This document shows, piece by piece, positions 13,113-24,522 of a DNA stretch of 64,000 nt (its first letter is position 1; each line of letters starts with the position of its first letter). The stretch is from Callorhinus ursinus (Eukaryota > Chordata > Mammalia > Carnivora > Otariidae): NCBI RefSeq assembly GCF_003265705.1, contig NW_020312902.1, positions 6,883,599-6,947,598 on the forward strand. Direction: 5' to 3'. The notes below the pieces were generated by a model, which saw nothing but the letters and a program-made list of their open reading frames with translations, had not been told where the DNA came from and did not search any database. Made by a program: the position numbers and the translations under genes.

Positions 13113-15330
13113 GGTAGCTTACAAAATGGGCTTACTTTCTTCTTACCTAGATTCTCTGCAGCCAGGTGGCCCCAGGCAGGCCCCTGCCCACATCATAGCT
13201 CCTGAGTCACTGCCTCCTCCTTCCAGGTTGGCCAAGTCCACGGACCTGGGCTTCTGTTTTGATTCATCCTTCTCTAATCTTTACAGAATAAAGGGCCTGT
13301 GAATTCCTCCATGACATTTTTGACACATGTCACAATGTTATTTTTAATTTTCTGAACTTCTTACTAGGGCTTAAAATGGCCTGCTTTATCTGGCCCCTCT
13401 TTGTTCCCAACACCTCCCTCTGTCACTTTACTACGTGTTCTGCTCCAGCCCACGCTGCTCACTTCTGTCTGTCCGTTCTGTCCTCCCGCAGGGCTCTGCC
13501 TTGTGGACTTTCCCCTCCGTGGAAGGGTCTTCTCTGGGCTCATCAGACAAGGCCCTTCTCACACCACAGCCTTGGAGTAGCTCCTCCTCCTTTAGAGAGG
13601 CCCTCCCTGACCACCTTCTCTAATGCTGGTCACCTCTGTTGTCCTCTGTGACAGAGGATGTTTGGATCTTCGTTGTACTTTTCCATAACTTGTCTCCCTC
13701 CCGACCTGCCGGTGGCCATTAGACTCTTAACACCACCTGGGCAGGATCTGTGTGACATCCCCATATCTTCATCTTGTATCCTCAGACACTAAAAGATTGG
13801 CAAAAAAGGGGCTCTCAGTCGGTATGTTATGAAAGAAAGGATGCTGAAGTAATTTCATGTCAAGGGTCCATAGAAGTTCAGTAGTGATCAGTTTTGGGAT
13901 TCCCCTCTTCTCCCTTATCCTGGCATCTGTGTTGTGCAGAACGCCTGACAGCCAGTTTCCTTCACCATTGCTCCTTGCCCGGGCCCTGCGTGGTATGTGA
14001 AGCCCCATTCCCTCTACAACATACTTGGCCACCGGGATCTTCACTGAGGCTCCCAAGACTCTAGACTTTCAGTCATCTGAGTCCTCCCAGGGTCACCCTC
14101 CTTCTGCAGACTGGCCCCCTCCATGGCCCTGCATCTCAAATGGAATCCAGAACCAGCACCCTCAATACTTAGCCCCTTCTCAGCCCTTGCGCCATGTGGG
14201 TCCCTGCCCCCTTTTCAGACAACCTCTTCTCACACAACCTAGCTTGATTCCACAGGAAAAACAAAAGACCTATTCAGGGTTTGTCTTCTTGATGACCAAC
14301 CCGATCAATAGTTTCTCATTTTTTGGCTTTCAGTAACAAAAAGGCAGTTACTTGCAATTAGCCTCCCTTATGGCCTTGGGGAATCTCGAGACTTAAACCC
14401 AAGAGCCTGGCTACACGCCTGGGAGAAGGGGAAAAAATACCTTCCATTTCTTGAGAATGAACTTATTAGTTGTAAAAAAAAAAAAAAATTCTACTTACAA
14501 ACTAATTTCTTAAGTACTCTGCTCCACTAGTTCTCTGATCCAGTGCCCCAGACCCCCTCTGGAACTGGTGCCCTGCCCTGAGGCACAGCTAATAGCTGAA
14601 AGAAAGTCTGGAACCCTACCTAGTTCCTGTGGGCCTTCCTTCTTGGGGGTAGAGGGGTGGGGAATTGACTCCCGTCAGGTAGCCCAACCTGTAGGAGATG
14701 CCAAGGCAGATCTACCCAAAGCTTGCCTGCGTCCTACTGGGGTTATTAGAAGTTTGTGGCTTAATTTACTAATAAAGCAGTTTTTAGTAGAATTGAAGTC
14801 CTTATTCTGCCACAAATGTGGTAAAAGTGAGTCAGAGGGGTTCCATTCTCTTCTGGCCTAACGTACTTTCTAAATGACAGGCTCTAAGATCACTTCCGTT
14901 GCCACAAACTCCTGCATGATACACTGGTAGGGATGACTTCTTAACTCTTCTCTCATTTTTTCCCTATATATTTGAGTCTTTCTAGTGGCCGGAATTGTGC
15001 TCAAAATTAAATGTGAGTCAGGAATGCATTTGCCTGTGAGTAACAGAAAACAAGAGTTACTGGCTTCAACAGATAGAGATTTAACAAAAATCCAGAGATG
15101 TGTGATTGGTGGTGTTGGGTTTGGACATTAAGTTACGGAACAAATGGGGGGAAGAAAGTGAAAAAGAAGCAGTGCTAGCTGTCTGTTCCCTTTTACTAAG
15201 AAAAGCTTCTCTGGAAATCCTCAAATTTGACTTTCTCTTAGGTCTCATTGTTCAGAACTGGGTCATATGACCATGTTGGCTGCAATGGATGGCCAGAGTA
15301 TGTATGTCAGAAAGTGTCTTTATTTTGTCT
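13113..15330. other. Intergenic, no gene seen
   Basis: The only named content is an A-run at 14,476-14,489. Short open frames lack domains. Confidence 0.6.
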
Positions 15331-15401
15331 TGTTTTTGAAATCTATGTATTTATTTGGGGAAAAGAATTCTACACTGACAGTTTTTTCTTTGAGTACTTT
15401 A

Positions 15402-15566
15402 TTTTTTTTTAAAGATTTTATTTATTTGAGAGAGAGAGAGAGAGAGAGAGAGCACAAACAGGGGGAGGGGAGAGGGAGAGGGAGAAGCAGGCTCCCCACT
15501 GAGCAGACGATCCCAGGCCCCCAGGATCATGAGCCAAAAGCAGACGCTTAATCGCCCAGATGCCCT
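15402..15566 (-). mobile_element. Can-SINE, antisense
   Basis: T-run, (GA)n and AAGCAGGCTCCCCACTGAGC are present. A perfect 14-bp target duplication CTTTGAGTACTTTA lies at 15,388-15,401 and 15,567-15,580. The head is short. Confidence 0.92.
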
Positions 15567-16106
15567 CTTTGAGTACTTTAAAGATGCTGCTTTCCTGATT
15601 TCTTGTTTGCAAATTTCTGATAAGAAAACTGTCCTCATTTTATCTTTGTTCCTTTGCATAGTGATGTACCTTTTTTTCTCTCTGCTTTTAAGGTTTTCAC
15701 TTTACCACTGGTTTTAAGCAATTTAATTGCGATGTTCCTTGGTATAGTTTTCTTCATTTTTCTACTGAAGAGTTTGTTGGGCTTCTTGGATTTGCGAGTT
15801 TATAGTTTTTTATCAAGTTCACGAAGTTTTCAGCTACTATTTCTTCAACTGTTTTTTCTGTCTTCCCTGACCCCTCCTTGTTTCCATATTTCTTCTGTCC
15901 TTCAGGGACTTCAGTTATGTGTATGTTAAGCTCACTGATACTCTGTTTATATTTTCAGGCTTTTTATTCCCTCTGTATTTCATTTTGGAGAGTTTCTATT
16001 GCAATGTTTTCAGGTTCTTTAACCTTTTTTTCCCCCAGTAATGCTTAATCTGCTGTTAGTCCCATAGAAGTGTAGGGTGTGTGTGTTAAAAATCTCAGAC
16101 AATGTT

Positions 16107-16299
16107 GGGGCGCCTGGGTGGCTCAGTCGTTAAGCATCTGCCTTCGGCTGGGGTTATGATCCCGGGGTCCTGGGATGGAGCCCCGCATCGGGCTCCCTGC
16201 TCTGTGGGAAGCATGCTTCTCCCTCTCCCACTCCCCCGGCTTGTGTTCCCTCTCTTGCTGTGTCTCTCTCTGTCAAATAAATAAATAAAATCTTTTTAA
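16107..16299 (+). mobile_element. Can-SINE with 19-bp target duplication
   Basis: The head is GGGGCGCCTGGGTGGCTCAG and the tail AAATAAATAAATAAAATC. Perfect duplication of AAAAATCTCAGACAATGTT at 16,088-16,106 and 16,300-16,318 suggests a fairly recent insertion into the L1. Confidence 0.96.
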
Positions 16300-16466
16300 A
16301 AAAATCTCAGACAATGTTTTTATGATTTCTAGGTATTTGCTTTTTAGGTCTTTTTAAAGATTTTCCATATCTCTACTTCCTTGGCCATATAGAATACAGT
16401 TATAATTGTTTTTTAATGTCCTAGTTTACTAATTCTATAATTTCTGTGACTCATTCAGTTGATTCA

Positions 16467-16658
16467 TTTTTCTTTTTTTTAAACTTTATTTATCTGAGAG
16501 AGAGAGAGAAAGCATGAGTGGGGCGAGGGCCAAAGGGAGAGGGAGAAGCAGACACCCCGCTGAGCAGGAAGCCCGATGCGGGGATCAATCCCAGGACTCT
16601 GGGGACATGACCTGAGCCGAAGGCAGACGCTTAACCAACTGAACCACCTAGGCGCCCC
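16467..16658 (-). mobile_element. Can-SINE, antisense
   Basis: A T-run and AAACTTTATTTATCTGAGAG lead to CATGACCTGAGCCGAAGGC and the terminal CCTAGGCGCCCC. Flanks are similar but diverged, so it is older than its neighbour. Confidence 0.92.
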
Positions 16659-17505
16659 TCTGTTACCCTTTCAATTGATTGATTTTTCTCCTTATATGGG
16701 CCATTTTTTCCCTACATTATTTTTGTATGTCTGATCATTTTTGATTGGATGCCAGACATTGTGAATTTTATCTTGTTGGTTGGTGGATATCTCTGATTTC
16801 CTATTAAGTACTGTTATACTGGTTTTGGGATACTTTGTTCTTGGAAACGGTTTGGTCCTTTTGGTGCTGGCTTTTAAGATTTGTTCGGTAGGACCAGAGC
16901 AGCATTTACTCTATGGTTATTTTTACCCCACTACTGAGACAAGACCTATTGAGTCATGAATTATGAGGTTTCTGATCCGGGTGCCAGGATCAGGTCCTAT
17001 TCCTTGGTCCTATATAATCCCTGGGTATCTTTCCACTCTGAGTTGTGGGAACTGGAACAACTGCCTGCCCTGTGCAAGCTTTGGTGATTGTTCTCACTCT
17101 CTTTCTAGGTGGCTCTTTCCCTGGCCATGGGTTGCTTCCTCACGCTCACGTGCTAATCAGCTGAAGACTGGAACAAGGCCTTTTGTAGGTCTCCAGAGCT
17201 CCTCTTTCACTGTATAGTTCTCTTCTCTCAAGCACTCTACTCCCAGCTCCCACTGTTTCGCCTTTCCCGGTCTCCCAGTTCTATCTCCTCAACTCAGGGA
17301 GTCTGTCTAGCTCTTCCTTGATCCCCCTCTCTGCACTGCCGCCTGACAGCTCTCTTAGGCAGTAATCAGAGGCAACCACCTCATTCGTCTGCTCTCCCTA
17401 TGGACCACTGTTCTGCATTGCTGCCTATTTATTTAATTAATTTATTTAGTTGTTTTGGTAGGAGAGTAAATTCAGTCAATGTTGTTCCATCTTGGCTGGC
17501 TAGAC

Positions 17506-19120
17506 TGGATTACTATAAATTATTGTTGTTCTGTTGATAAAACAGATTGCTGTGTCAACTGTTTCCCCAAGAATTCTCATTATGTAACCTGAAACACCTT
17601 GCACTGCAATCCACATCTCCTGCAAGTACAGTACACCCTTGTGTGATGGGTGTTACAGAAGAGTTGCCTACAAATAAACTCTGTGTAAGATTGTCTGATT
17701 TTTCCCTCTGGCTTCCATTTTCATTCCTGCAATACTCTCTCTGCTTCATTTCTCATCACTTTCTCTTTAGCAATGACTTCAAACCCTGAGACTTTCCTTT
17801 GTTTTCTCCTCTCCTTGTTTTTGTTTTGTTTTGTTTTGTTTTTCTTTCCTTTTGGTCAGGGACCAACAATCTATACACAACATGTCATGATGTTTTGGGA
17901 TTAGAATTCGTCACATTCTTGTCAGCACAGTCCTTTTGTACTCAGGTGTGTGCTTGGAGTAAAGGGGTGTGTGGGGTTGAATAAAGGCAGGGCCTTTGAC
18001 TTCAAGCAGCTCAGTCTTTTTTTTTTTTTTAAGGAATAGCTACTCCCACAGTTTTGGATTGTTTTAAAAGTAGGACACCTCTGCATTTTGAGATGGACTT
18101 AGAGGTAGAAAGTTCAAGAAAAGGAATTCTTGTTTTTCTTCCTGCTCCTCAGCTTCAACAGTATTTATTGAGTGTTTACTAATAGTGTTATTGTATTATC
18201 TAAGAGACTGAGACAAGTCACAGACATTGATGATGATTTCATACTGTTATGAAAGAATGACACATATTGATAAAGACCCAAGGTGTGGCACCACAGTAAA
18301 TCTGTGAGATTTCACAGAAGGGTGTGGTTACTGAGAGCTGGAGATAATAGGGAAGGCTTGGAGACCTAGTTCAGGAAAGAATTACAGGATTTAGGAAAAC
18401 ATGGTGTGAGCTATGGGAGGCCATGGCTTGACTAGGGACCACCACAGAGGTTGGAGTGGGAGCTTCTACTGGAGAACAGTGGGGAAAGTAGAGGTCTATC
18501 TGTGGAGGCCTTATGTGCCAGGCTCAGGCATTTGGACTGTGGCGAGCTCTGGATGGTTTTTGATGGGAGGACATGGAAGATGTGTTTCCATGAGAGGGTT
18601 AGGGTTAATGTGGCAGAGTTGATGAGGGTTGGTGGCAGAGGTGTGAGAGCAGGGACTATACTATGACCTAATCATCTTTGTATTCCCATCTGCTGGATCA
18701 AACTTCATGCTTGTTGCTAAGGTCCACGTAAAAGGTTATCCTTTGCTTTCCAAATTGCTAATATTCTTGAAAACCACCTGCTTTGTCAATGGCATGACAA
18801 ATATGGTGAAAGAACTTCTTTGTGCCCCATGAAGAATTAAAGGCAGGCAAACTTGGACTCGGGCTCTTTCAAGCCTTGTTTCTCTTTCAGCTCATTTTAT
18901 TCTATTGAGGAAAAGGTACTCAGCCACTGTTACAGAAATTACACAACAGGGTCATTCCCAATCCCCACTTCCCCCGACCCTAACAATTTCTGCATATTCT
19001 TACAAATCTCATAAGACAGACCACACATACACACGGGAACCAAACAACCCAAGCGAACAGTCCCAAAAGAGCCCGGGGTAGGCACAGACTTCCAGATGGG
19101 CAGAATTGACCCAAAGCAGC
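17506..19120. other. Intergenic stretch upstream of the GPAM CpG island
   Basis: A (TTTTG)n microsatellite lies at 17,817-17,841 and a T-run at 18,018-18,031. Purine-rich text at 18,290-18,620 looks like an old dispersed repeat I cannot name. No exon is supported. Confidence 0.5.
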
Positions 19121-19690
19121 CTCAGGCGCACGTGCACGACCGCGTAGGCGCGCGCGCGCACAACACCCTCACGTGACTCAGCGTCTCGGCGGAGCGCCCG
19201 TTCGGTTAGGCACTTACACTCCATTATCGGCCCCACTGGCCCCCTGGTGTGCACACTCTCTGCTCGGATCCGCACGCGGAGCCCGGGAGCCCCCCCCCCC
19301 CCCCAGCCTCCGGCAGTCCCCCGCCCAGCCCGGGGCCGGCGCACTCGCCGAGGCTCCGCTCACTCTCGGACGCCGGTTGCGTCATCGCGACGCGACCTTG
19401 CAGCCGCACCGGCCGAGACTCGAAGTGCCGGCGACTGCAGGAGCGGAAGCCGGAGCCGGCGGAGCTGCGGGGTGCGGACCGCGAGGGCGAGAGCGGCTGC
19501 GGGAAGCTGCTCGGGCCCGGAGCGCCGCGACAGGTGCGTCGTCGCCCTCTCCGCTGGACCCGGCGCCACGCCGGCAGGTTGTCCACCTCCCCGGAGCTCC
19601 AGGATTCCCCCTGAGAAATGGGCCCGGCTTGTGCCGGGTGGGGGTCGGGAGACCGGGCTGCGGCATGGGCTCCCCTGGGGAGGAGGGGAG
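19121..19690. promoter_or_regulatory. GPAM: CpG island and presumed GPAM promoter
   Basis: This stretch is dense in CpG and very GC-rich, unlike its AT-richer surroundings, and it contains the presumed first exon. It holds a CACGTG E-box at 19,129-19,134 and a second at 19,170-19,175, the latter within the palindrome TCACGTGA and overlapping an AP-1 site (TGACTCA, 19,174-19,180). It also has a (CG)n run at 19,150-19,159, a 15-C run at 19,290-19,304 and a CRE-like TTGCGTCATC at 19,377-19,386. I see no TATA box. GPAM transcription is known to respond to insulin through SREBP-1c and USF-type E-box factors, so the E-boxes are plausible sites. Actual binding is inference. Confidence 0.75.
19400..19533 (+). 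other. GPAM: GPAM exon 1, non-coding (5' UTR); start approximate
   Basis: The exon is inferred from position in the CpG island and from a good donor at its end (CAG then GTGCGT, from 19,534). It contains no ATG, so translation would begin in exon 2. The upstream boundary is a guess because no core promoter motif fixes it. Intron 1 (19,534-21,469) holds a MIR at about 19.8-20.0 kb, a TTTTG repeat and a minus-strand SINE. Other first exons may exist outside or inside this island. Confidence 0.55.
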
Positions 19691-19814
19691 AAGTTCCTGT
19701 GGACTGAGTAGCCTCTGCACCTGAAGGGATCGTGGGGGCATTGGCTTTCAGGCAGCTGGGGTGCTTTGCGAGCAGCTGGTGCTGGGGACAATCCCAGGAC
19801 ACTTAACCAATGAT

Positions 19815-20035
19815 TGGCCTGAGCGCACATCGTGTGCCAGACACTACGTTAGGCGCTTTATAGGTACTGTGCCGCCCTCCCAGCAACCCCAGGAGGTAAG
19901 ATCTATCATATGCCCATTTTCCAGATGGGGAAACCAAGGCGTAGAAGTTAACCAACTTGTTCAAAAAACACGCAGATGGTCAGCAGTGGGGGATTCGAAC
20001 TTGGGTATGTTTGGCTTCAGAGCTGATCCTCCTGT
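19815..20035 (-). mobile_element. MIR in GPAM intron 1
   Basis: It reads GTGTGCCAGACACTACG, then CCCATTTTCCAGATGGGGAA, then GGGGATTCGAACTTGGG and GGCTTCAGAGCTGATCC, the inverse MIR order. It sits just downstream of the CpG island. Confidence 0.82.
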
Positions 20036-20562
20036 CTCTGTTCCTTTAAAAAGGAGTTAGTTCACCTCAGCTTATAGTTCGGCGCCTCCAGATTTTGTTT
20101 TACTTCTTGACCTTGGATAAACGCTGTAGGGAGGGAGGAGCGAACCCTGACTTCCTATTGGCACCAGACTGTCTTCCACTACTCCCGTCGCTGGGGCCAG
20201 CAGCAACTTCTTTTTCTCAGGCAGCAACGGGGCTCCCCCTGTTGTAGCTACATTCTGCATGTGAAACTGATAGGTGATTTATTTCATAATAGTGAAGAGC
20301 TTTCATGCCAGGTGCATTGCTTTACTGTTCTCTCAACTGGCCTATTATGTTAGGTTGATGTCATGTCAAATTGTTAAGGACGATATGGTTGTGCTGAGGA
20401 TAACCGTTACCGCAGCAAACCCATATGGGGAGTAACACTGTTACCCTGGACGTGACCTTTCAGAGTTTTAAAGGAGTAATTTAAGGCAGGGTGAGAAGTA
20501 GCCAAAAGCTAAAGCAATTTGAGAATTATGTTAGGGAGTTTTTATATTTTAGGTTAATCGCT

Positions 20563-20589
20563 GTTGTTTTGTTTTGTTTTGTTTTGTTT
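20563..20589. repeat. (TTTTG)n microsatellite
   Basis: Five near-perfect TTTTG units lie in intron 1. Confidence 0.9.
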
Positions 20590-20654
20590 AAGCAGTTCAC
20601 TGTTAATGAAATTTTCCCTTAGGGTACGGAAAGGCTTATTGAAAAGGATGAAAA

Positions 20655-20855
20655 CTATTTATTTAAAAAAAGATTTTATTTATTTATTTGACAGAGAGAC
20701 ACAGCGAGAGAGGGAACACAAGCAGGGGGAGTAGGGGAGGGAGAAACAGGCTTCCCACCTAGCAGGGAGCCCGATGTGGGGCTCCATCCCAGGACCCTGG
20801 GACCGTGATCTGAGCCGGAGGCAGCTGCTTAACAACTGAGCCACCCAGGCACGCC
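20655..20855 (-). mobile_element. Can-SINE, antisense, intron 1
   Basis: It starts with TTTAAAAAAAGATTTTATTT and ends with GAGCCACCCAGGCACGCC. An 11-bp target duplication, AAGGATGAAAA, lies at 20,644-20,654 and 20,856-20,866. Confidence 0.94.
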
Positions 20856-21469
20856 AAGGATGAAAATTTTTAAATCAGATATTTCAAGATGGTATGGTTT
20901 TGATTTAGAGCTTTGTAAATGTATTAAAAGTGCAAATATCATTGCATTTAAGGCATCACAAGAAAATTGAGAGCTTAATTCACTTTGAGTGGGAAACTTT
21001 AGAGGTGCCCTCTTTGCCTTCACCATTTTTATATTGCATAATATGTATGACCAAAAATTCCCAGCACGTAATTTAAAAAAATCATCTACTTGTGCGCATA
21101 CAGATAACTTCTATTTAATTAAATAAACACATACCTTCATCCTCCCAGGAACTATGCAAATGAAATAATTCTTTGTTACCTACCCGAAATAAGCTGTTAT
21201 GTGCCCTTGCACATTCATGGCTATTTTGTTCAGGAAATCTAAAGATACAAATGTTGATTAAAAAAAAAAAATCAGAACAGTCTACCAGAGTTGTTGAGTT
21301 TAAACACATCAAAGTCTGCTTTTACACATTGACTAAACATGGTGGACGTCCACCAGTAGTTCATTTGACATCCTATGATGGAGCAAAATAATGTCGAGGT
21401 CAGAATTTTGAGTTTTGGTCGTTACTGTCTGGATTAGTCATTAATTTAAATGATGTATATTTTTTATAG

Positions 21470-21600
21470 CACATGATTTGGGAGTTACTTCTTGTGACAT
21501 GGATGAATCTGCACTGACCCTTGGCACAATAGATGTTTCTTATTTGCCAAATTCATCAGAATGCAGTGTTGGTCGATGTAAGCATGCAAATGAGGAATGG
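21470..21600 (+). CDS. GPAM: GPAM exon 2: 5' UTR tail and codons 1-34
   Basis: The acceptor is TTTTTATAG at 21,461-21,469 and the donor is GTAAGT at 21,601. The start codon is ATG at 21,499-21,501 in a strong context (G at -3, G at +4). It opens the recognised N-terminus MDESALTLGTIDVSYLP. The exon ends in phase 0 after EEW. An out-of-frame ATG at 21,473 lies in the same exon and overlaps the start (see findings). The N-terminal region is cytosolic and contributes to mitochondrial targeting and regulation in the family. Confidence 0.97.
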
Positions 21601-22733
21601 GTAAGTTTAATACAGGTTAGAAACATTCAACCTAAAGATGTTTGTCTCAGTGTTGTTTATGAAGGTAGCTGGAAGCAACATAGTATCAAATAGAGGTTAA
21701 TAGCTACAGAAACTGCCTCCAGCTGTTAGAAGATATGTTTATGGAGCCTAATATTTAAACATTCTTATGGTTTTGTGTTAATTGGGAAGAAAAAATTGGG
21801 TGGGATATTTAAGCATAGTGATTGTGTTTAAAAAAAGCAAAATACTTTGCATAGAAAAACCTAGGAGTTGTTTTGGGTGGTGTACTTATAAAGATACTTT
21901 CTGAATCTATTTTCCATAATTATGAATTTTGTAATGGAAATAAAGTTTTTTAAAAAAATAAATTTTAGTATGAATCTCAATTCAAAGGACATGCATTTTC
22001 TTGTATTTTTTTCTATTTTGACATAACATGGCATGTTTAAAATATTTCTTGAACACTATCTGCTTTATATAAAAATGATGTCAGAGTTTTGGGGTTTTTT
22101 TGCTTAGTTTTGAGAATGTTGTATCAGTGGGATATGAGCAACTAATGAGCTCAATGAGCAAAATGTTTAGAACAGAGGAGCAGAATTTGACCCTAATTGG
22201 ACAGTACATACAGCTCTGATAAGAATTCCAGGTTTTAAACTCTGTTGTCAGGATAAAGGAATGTTATATAAGTTTACCTTGTTTTTTATTTAAAGTAAAA
22301 TATTTTAAGCTGTGCATAACAACTTGCTTACTGAGTAAGGCTTTGTAGTGCTTTTGTGGGCGTCCAGGATTGAAGAGGAATATTAACTGTTAGCATATGG
22401 ATCCAGGAGTCTGGTTTTATTCATCCTGCTGCTGTCATGGGCTGTTGAACCTTGTAAAACTGTTTTTGAACCTCTGAGTGTGCGGTAGTCCTTGCTAGCC
22501 ATCACTATTCTTAGGTGCTCAAATTTTGCTTATGTTCCAAGTTTTGTTCCAAGTGTTGATGATGGAGGGGAGTACCATAAAGGAAAATCACTGAGAAACT
22601 TACACTACCAAAAGAAACCCAAGTCTAGGTTTCTCGTCTATCTGAAATATCTTAGTTTTAGAGATCAAGTGGACAAATACAGTTCTCTTGCCATTCAGAC
22701 ACTTTTTTTTTTTTTTCCATTAACATTTTTTAG

Positions 22734-22856
22734 GGTGAGTGTGGTTTCAGACCTACCGTCTTCAGATCTGCAACCTTAAAATGGAAAGAAAGCCTAATGA
22801 GCCGGAAAAGACCATTTGTTGGAAGATGTTGTTATTCCTGTACTCCCCAGAGCTGG
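22734..22856 (+). CDS. GPAM: GPAM exon 3: codons 35-75
   Basis: The acceptor is TTTTTTAG before 22,734 and the donor GTAAGA at 22,857. Translation gives GECGFRPTVFRSATLKWKES and continues to CCYSCTPQSW, a conserved N-terminal stretch of GPAT1. Both borders are phase 0. A T-rich run precedes the acceptor at 22,703-22,716. Confidence 0.97.
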
Positions 22857-23085
22857 GTAAGAATGTTACTGCTTGTTGACCTTTAATAAACAGTGAAATT
22901 CCAACTTTGTGTGAATTTTATTATTGGGTAGTCTTAATGGACTTAATTCATTTTTAGAACTTAGGCCCATGTTTATAAACCAAATATTCCAAGTAATGAT
23001 GTTGACTCAGTTTTTCTTTCCATTCATTTATTCAGTAAATACCGGTCAAACAGTTGATGCTAAGTGATAATTTGGTTCTTTTTTA

Positions 23086-23274
23086 GTTTTTTTTTTTTTT
23101 TAAGATTTTATTTATTTGAGAGAGAGAGAATGGGCACACACTTGAAAGAGATCGAGCACGTGGAGGGGGAGGGGCAGGGGGAGAAGCAGACTCCCTGCTG
23201 AGCAGGGAGCCCCAGGACCCTGGAATCATGACCTGAGCTGAAGACAGCCACTTAACTGAGCCACCCAGGCGCCC
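23086..23274 (-). mobile_element. Can-SINE, antisense, intron 3
   Basis: T-run, GATTTTATTTATTTGAGAG, and the terminal GAGCCACCCAGGCGCCC are present. The flanking TGGTTCTTTTTTAG is duplicated at 23,072 and 23,275. Confidence 0.93.
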
Positions 23275-23337
23275 TGGTTCTTTTTTTAGTTTAGTATGAC
23301 TTTAGGGGAAGAGTAGATCTTACTTTTAGATCTCTTC

Positions 23338-23480
23338 TTTTTTTATTTCTTTTTTTAGTTTTTAAGTTCATTTAGCCAACATATAGTATATCATGAGTTT
23401 TTGATGTAGTGTTCAATGATTCATTAGTTGCTTAACACCCAGTGCTCATCGATCACATGCCCTCCTTAATTTTAAAGAGT
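23338..23480 (-). mobile_element. 5'-truncated carnivore L1, 3' UTR end
   Basis: A T-rich start is followed by AGCCAACATATAGTATATCA, GTAGTGTTCAATGATTCATT and CACCCAGTGCTCATCG, the reverse complement of the carnivore L1 3' UTR. Confidence 0.75.
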
Positions 23481-23699
23481 TGATGGGAACCTTCATAGAA
23501 CTTCTAGATGTTGAACTTTTGACTCACTGTTAAAATCCTAGTGAGATGTGTAAGAGATAGCAGGACAGAGTGAAGTTTAAAGCTGTGGATTTACCCTACT
23601 CTCCTTTTCCCAAGTTTCTGTTGCGGGGGGGATGGGTAGGGAGGGTGAGTATCTGGTGACTGTTATAGTGAAAGATGGTTACTAAAATGTTAGGATTGG

Positions 23700-23853
23700 G
23701 GTGCCTGGGTGGCTCAGTCAGATAGGTGTCCGACTCCTGATTTCTGCTCAGGTCATGATCTCTGGGTTGTGAGATGGAGCTCTGCATCGGGCTCTGTGCT
23801 CAGCGTGGAGTCAGCTTGAGATTTTCTCTTTCTCTCTTTACCCTCCCCCCAAA

Positions 23854-23884
<31 letters not shown>

Positions 23885-23885
23885 A
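23700..23885 (+). mobile_element. Can-SINE, first of a tandem pair
   Basis: The head is GGTGCCTGGGTGGCTCAGTC and the tail a long (AAAT)n at 23,852-23,884. The outer flank AAAATGTTAGG (23,684-23,694) recurs only after the second SINE. Confidence 0.92.
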
Positions 23886-23905
23886 ATCTATTTAAAACAA
23901 AATAA

Positions 23906-24092
23906 GGGGTGCCCGTGTGGCTGAGTCAGTTAAACCTCTGCCTTTAACTCAGGTCGTGACCTCAGCGTCTGGATCAAGTCCTGAGTCGAGTCTGCTTCTC
24001 CCTCTGCCCCTCTCCCCCTGCTCCACTTGCTCAAGCACCCGCCCGCGCGCGCGCTTGCTCGCTCTCTCAAATAAATAAAGTCTTTAAAAAAT
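23906..24092 (+). mobile_element. Can-SINE, second of a tandem pair
   Basis: The head is GGGGTGCCCGTGTGGCTGAG and the body is shortened, with a (CG)n segment at 24,042-24,053 and an AAATAAATAAAGTC tail. The shared duplication AAAATGTTAGG follows at 24,093-24,103. Confidence 0.92.
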
Positions 24093-24329
24093 AAAATGTT
24101 AGGCTGAAGATTTTAAATAGAGTATGTGCGGGTTTGTTTATATTTTGGTGAAGCAAACACATGTCATGCAGAATCTTTCACATTACAGTGTAGTATTTGA
24201 AAAGAGTCAGTTGGATGAAAGGCAAGCTTCTGTTGGTAATTTGCTAGATGGATGAGTTAGCCCAGGAATGTAGAATCGAAGTGGCTGTGTTCTTGGTTAG
24301 TAGAGTTACCTTTTAAAAGGTATACCTGG

Positions 24330-24522
24330 GCACCTGGGTGGCTCAGTTGGTTGGGTGACTGCCTTCGGCCCGGGTCATGATCCTGGAGTCCCCGGATCGA
24401 GTCCTACATCTGGCTCCCTGCTCAGTAGGGAGTCTGCTTCTCCCTCTGACCCTCTTCCCTCTTGTGCTATCTCTCATTCTCTCTCTCAAATAAATGGATA
24501 AAATCTTTAAAAAAAAAAAAAA
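24330..24522 (+). mobile_element. Can-SINE, intron 3
   Basis: The head is GCACCTGGGTGGCTCAGTTG and the body is of the TCTGACCCTCTTCCCTC type. Target duplication GTATACCTGG lies at 24,320-24,329 and 24,523-24,532. Confidence 0.94.

Larger units (their letters stand above)
15340..17505 (-). mobile_element. Ancient LINE-1, 5' region (5' UTR and ORF1 side), antisense and SINE-interrupted
   Basis: The + strand text GATTGGATGCCAGACATTG and GACCAGAGCAGCATTTAC, ending in GTTCCATCTTGGC at about 17,500, is the reverse complement of an old L1 5' region. The sense 5' end is therefore near 17,505. The coding capacity is lost. Three Can-SINEs interrupt it. Confidence 0.75.

Noticed and set aside
18595..18610. 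GGTTAGGGTTA, telomere-like repeat
   Set aside because: Fewer than three units, which is not enough to suggest an interstitial telomere.
19224..19830. Several 100-190 codon open frames on both strands in the CpG island
   Set aside because: Stop codons are rare in GC-rich DNA. The translations are low-complexity Arg/Pro/Gly/Ala with no family resemblance.
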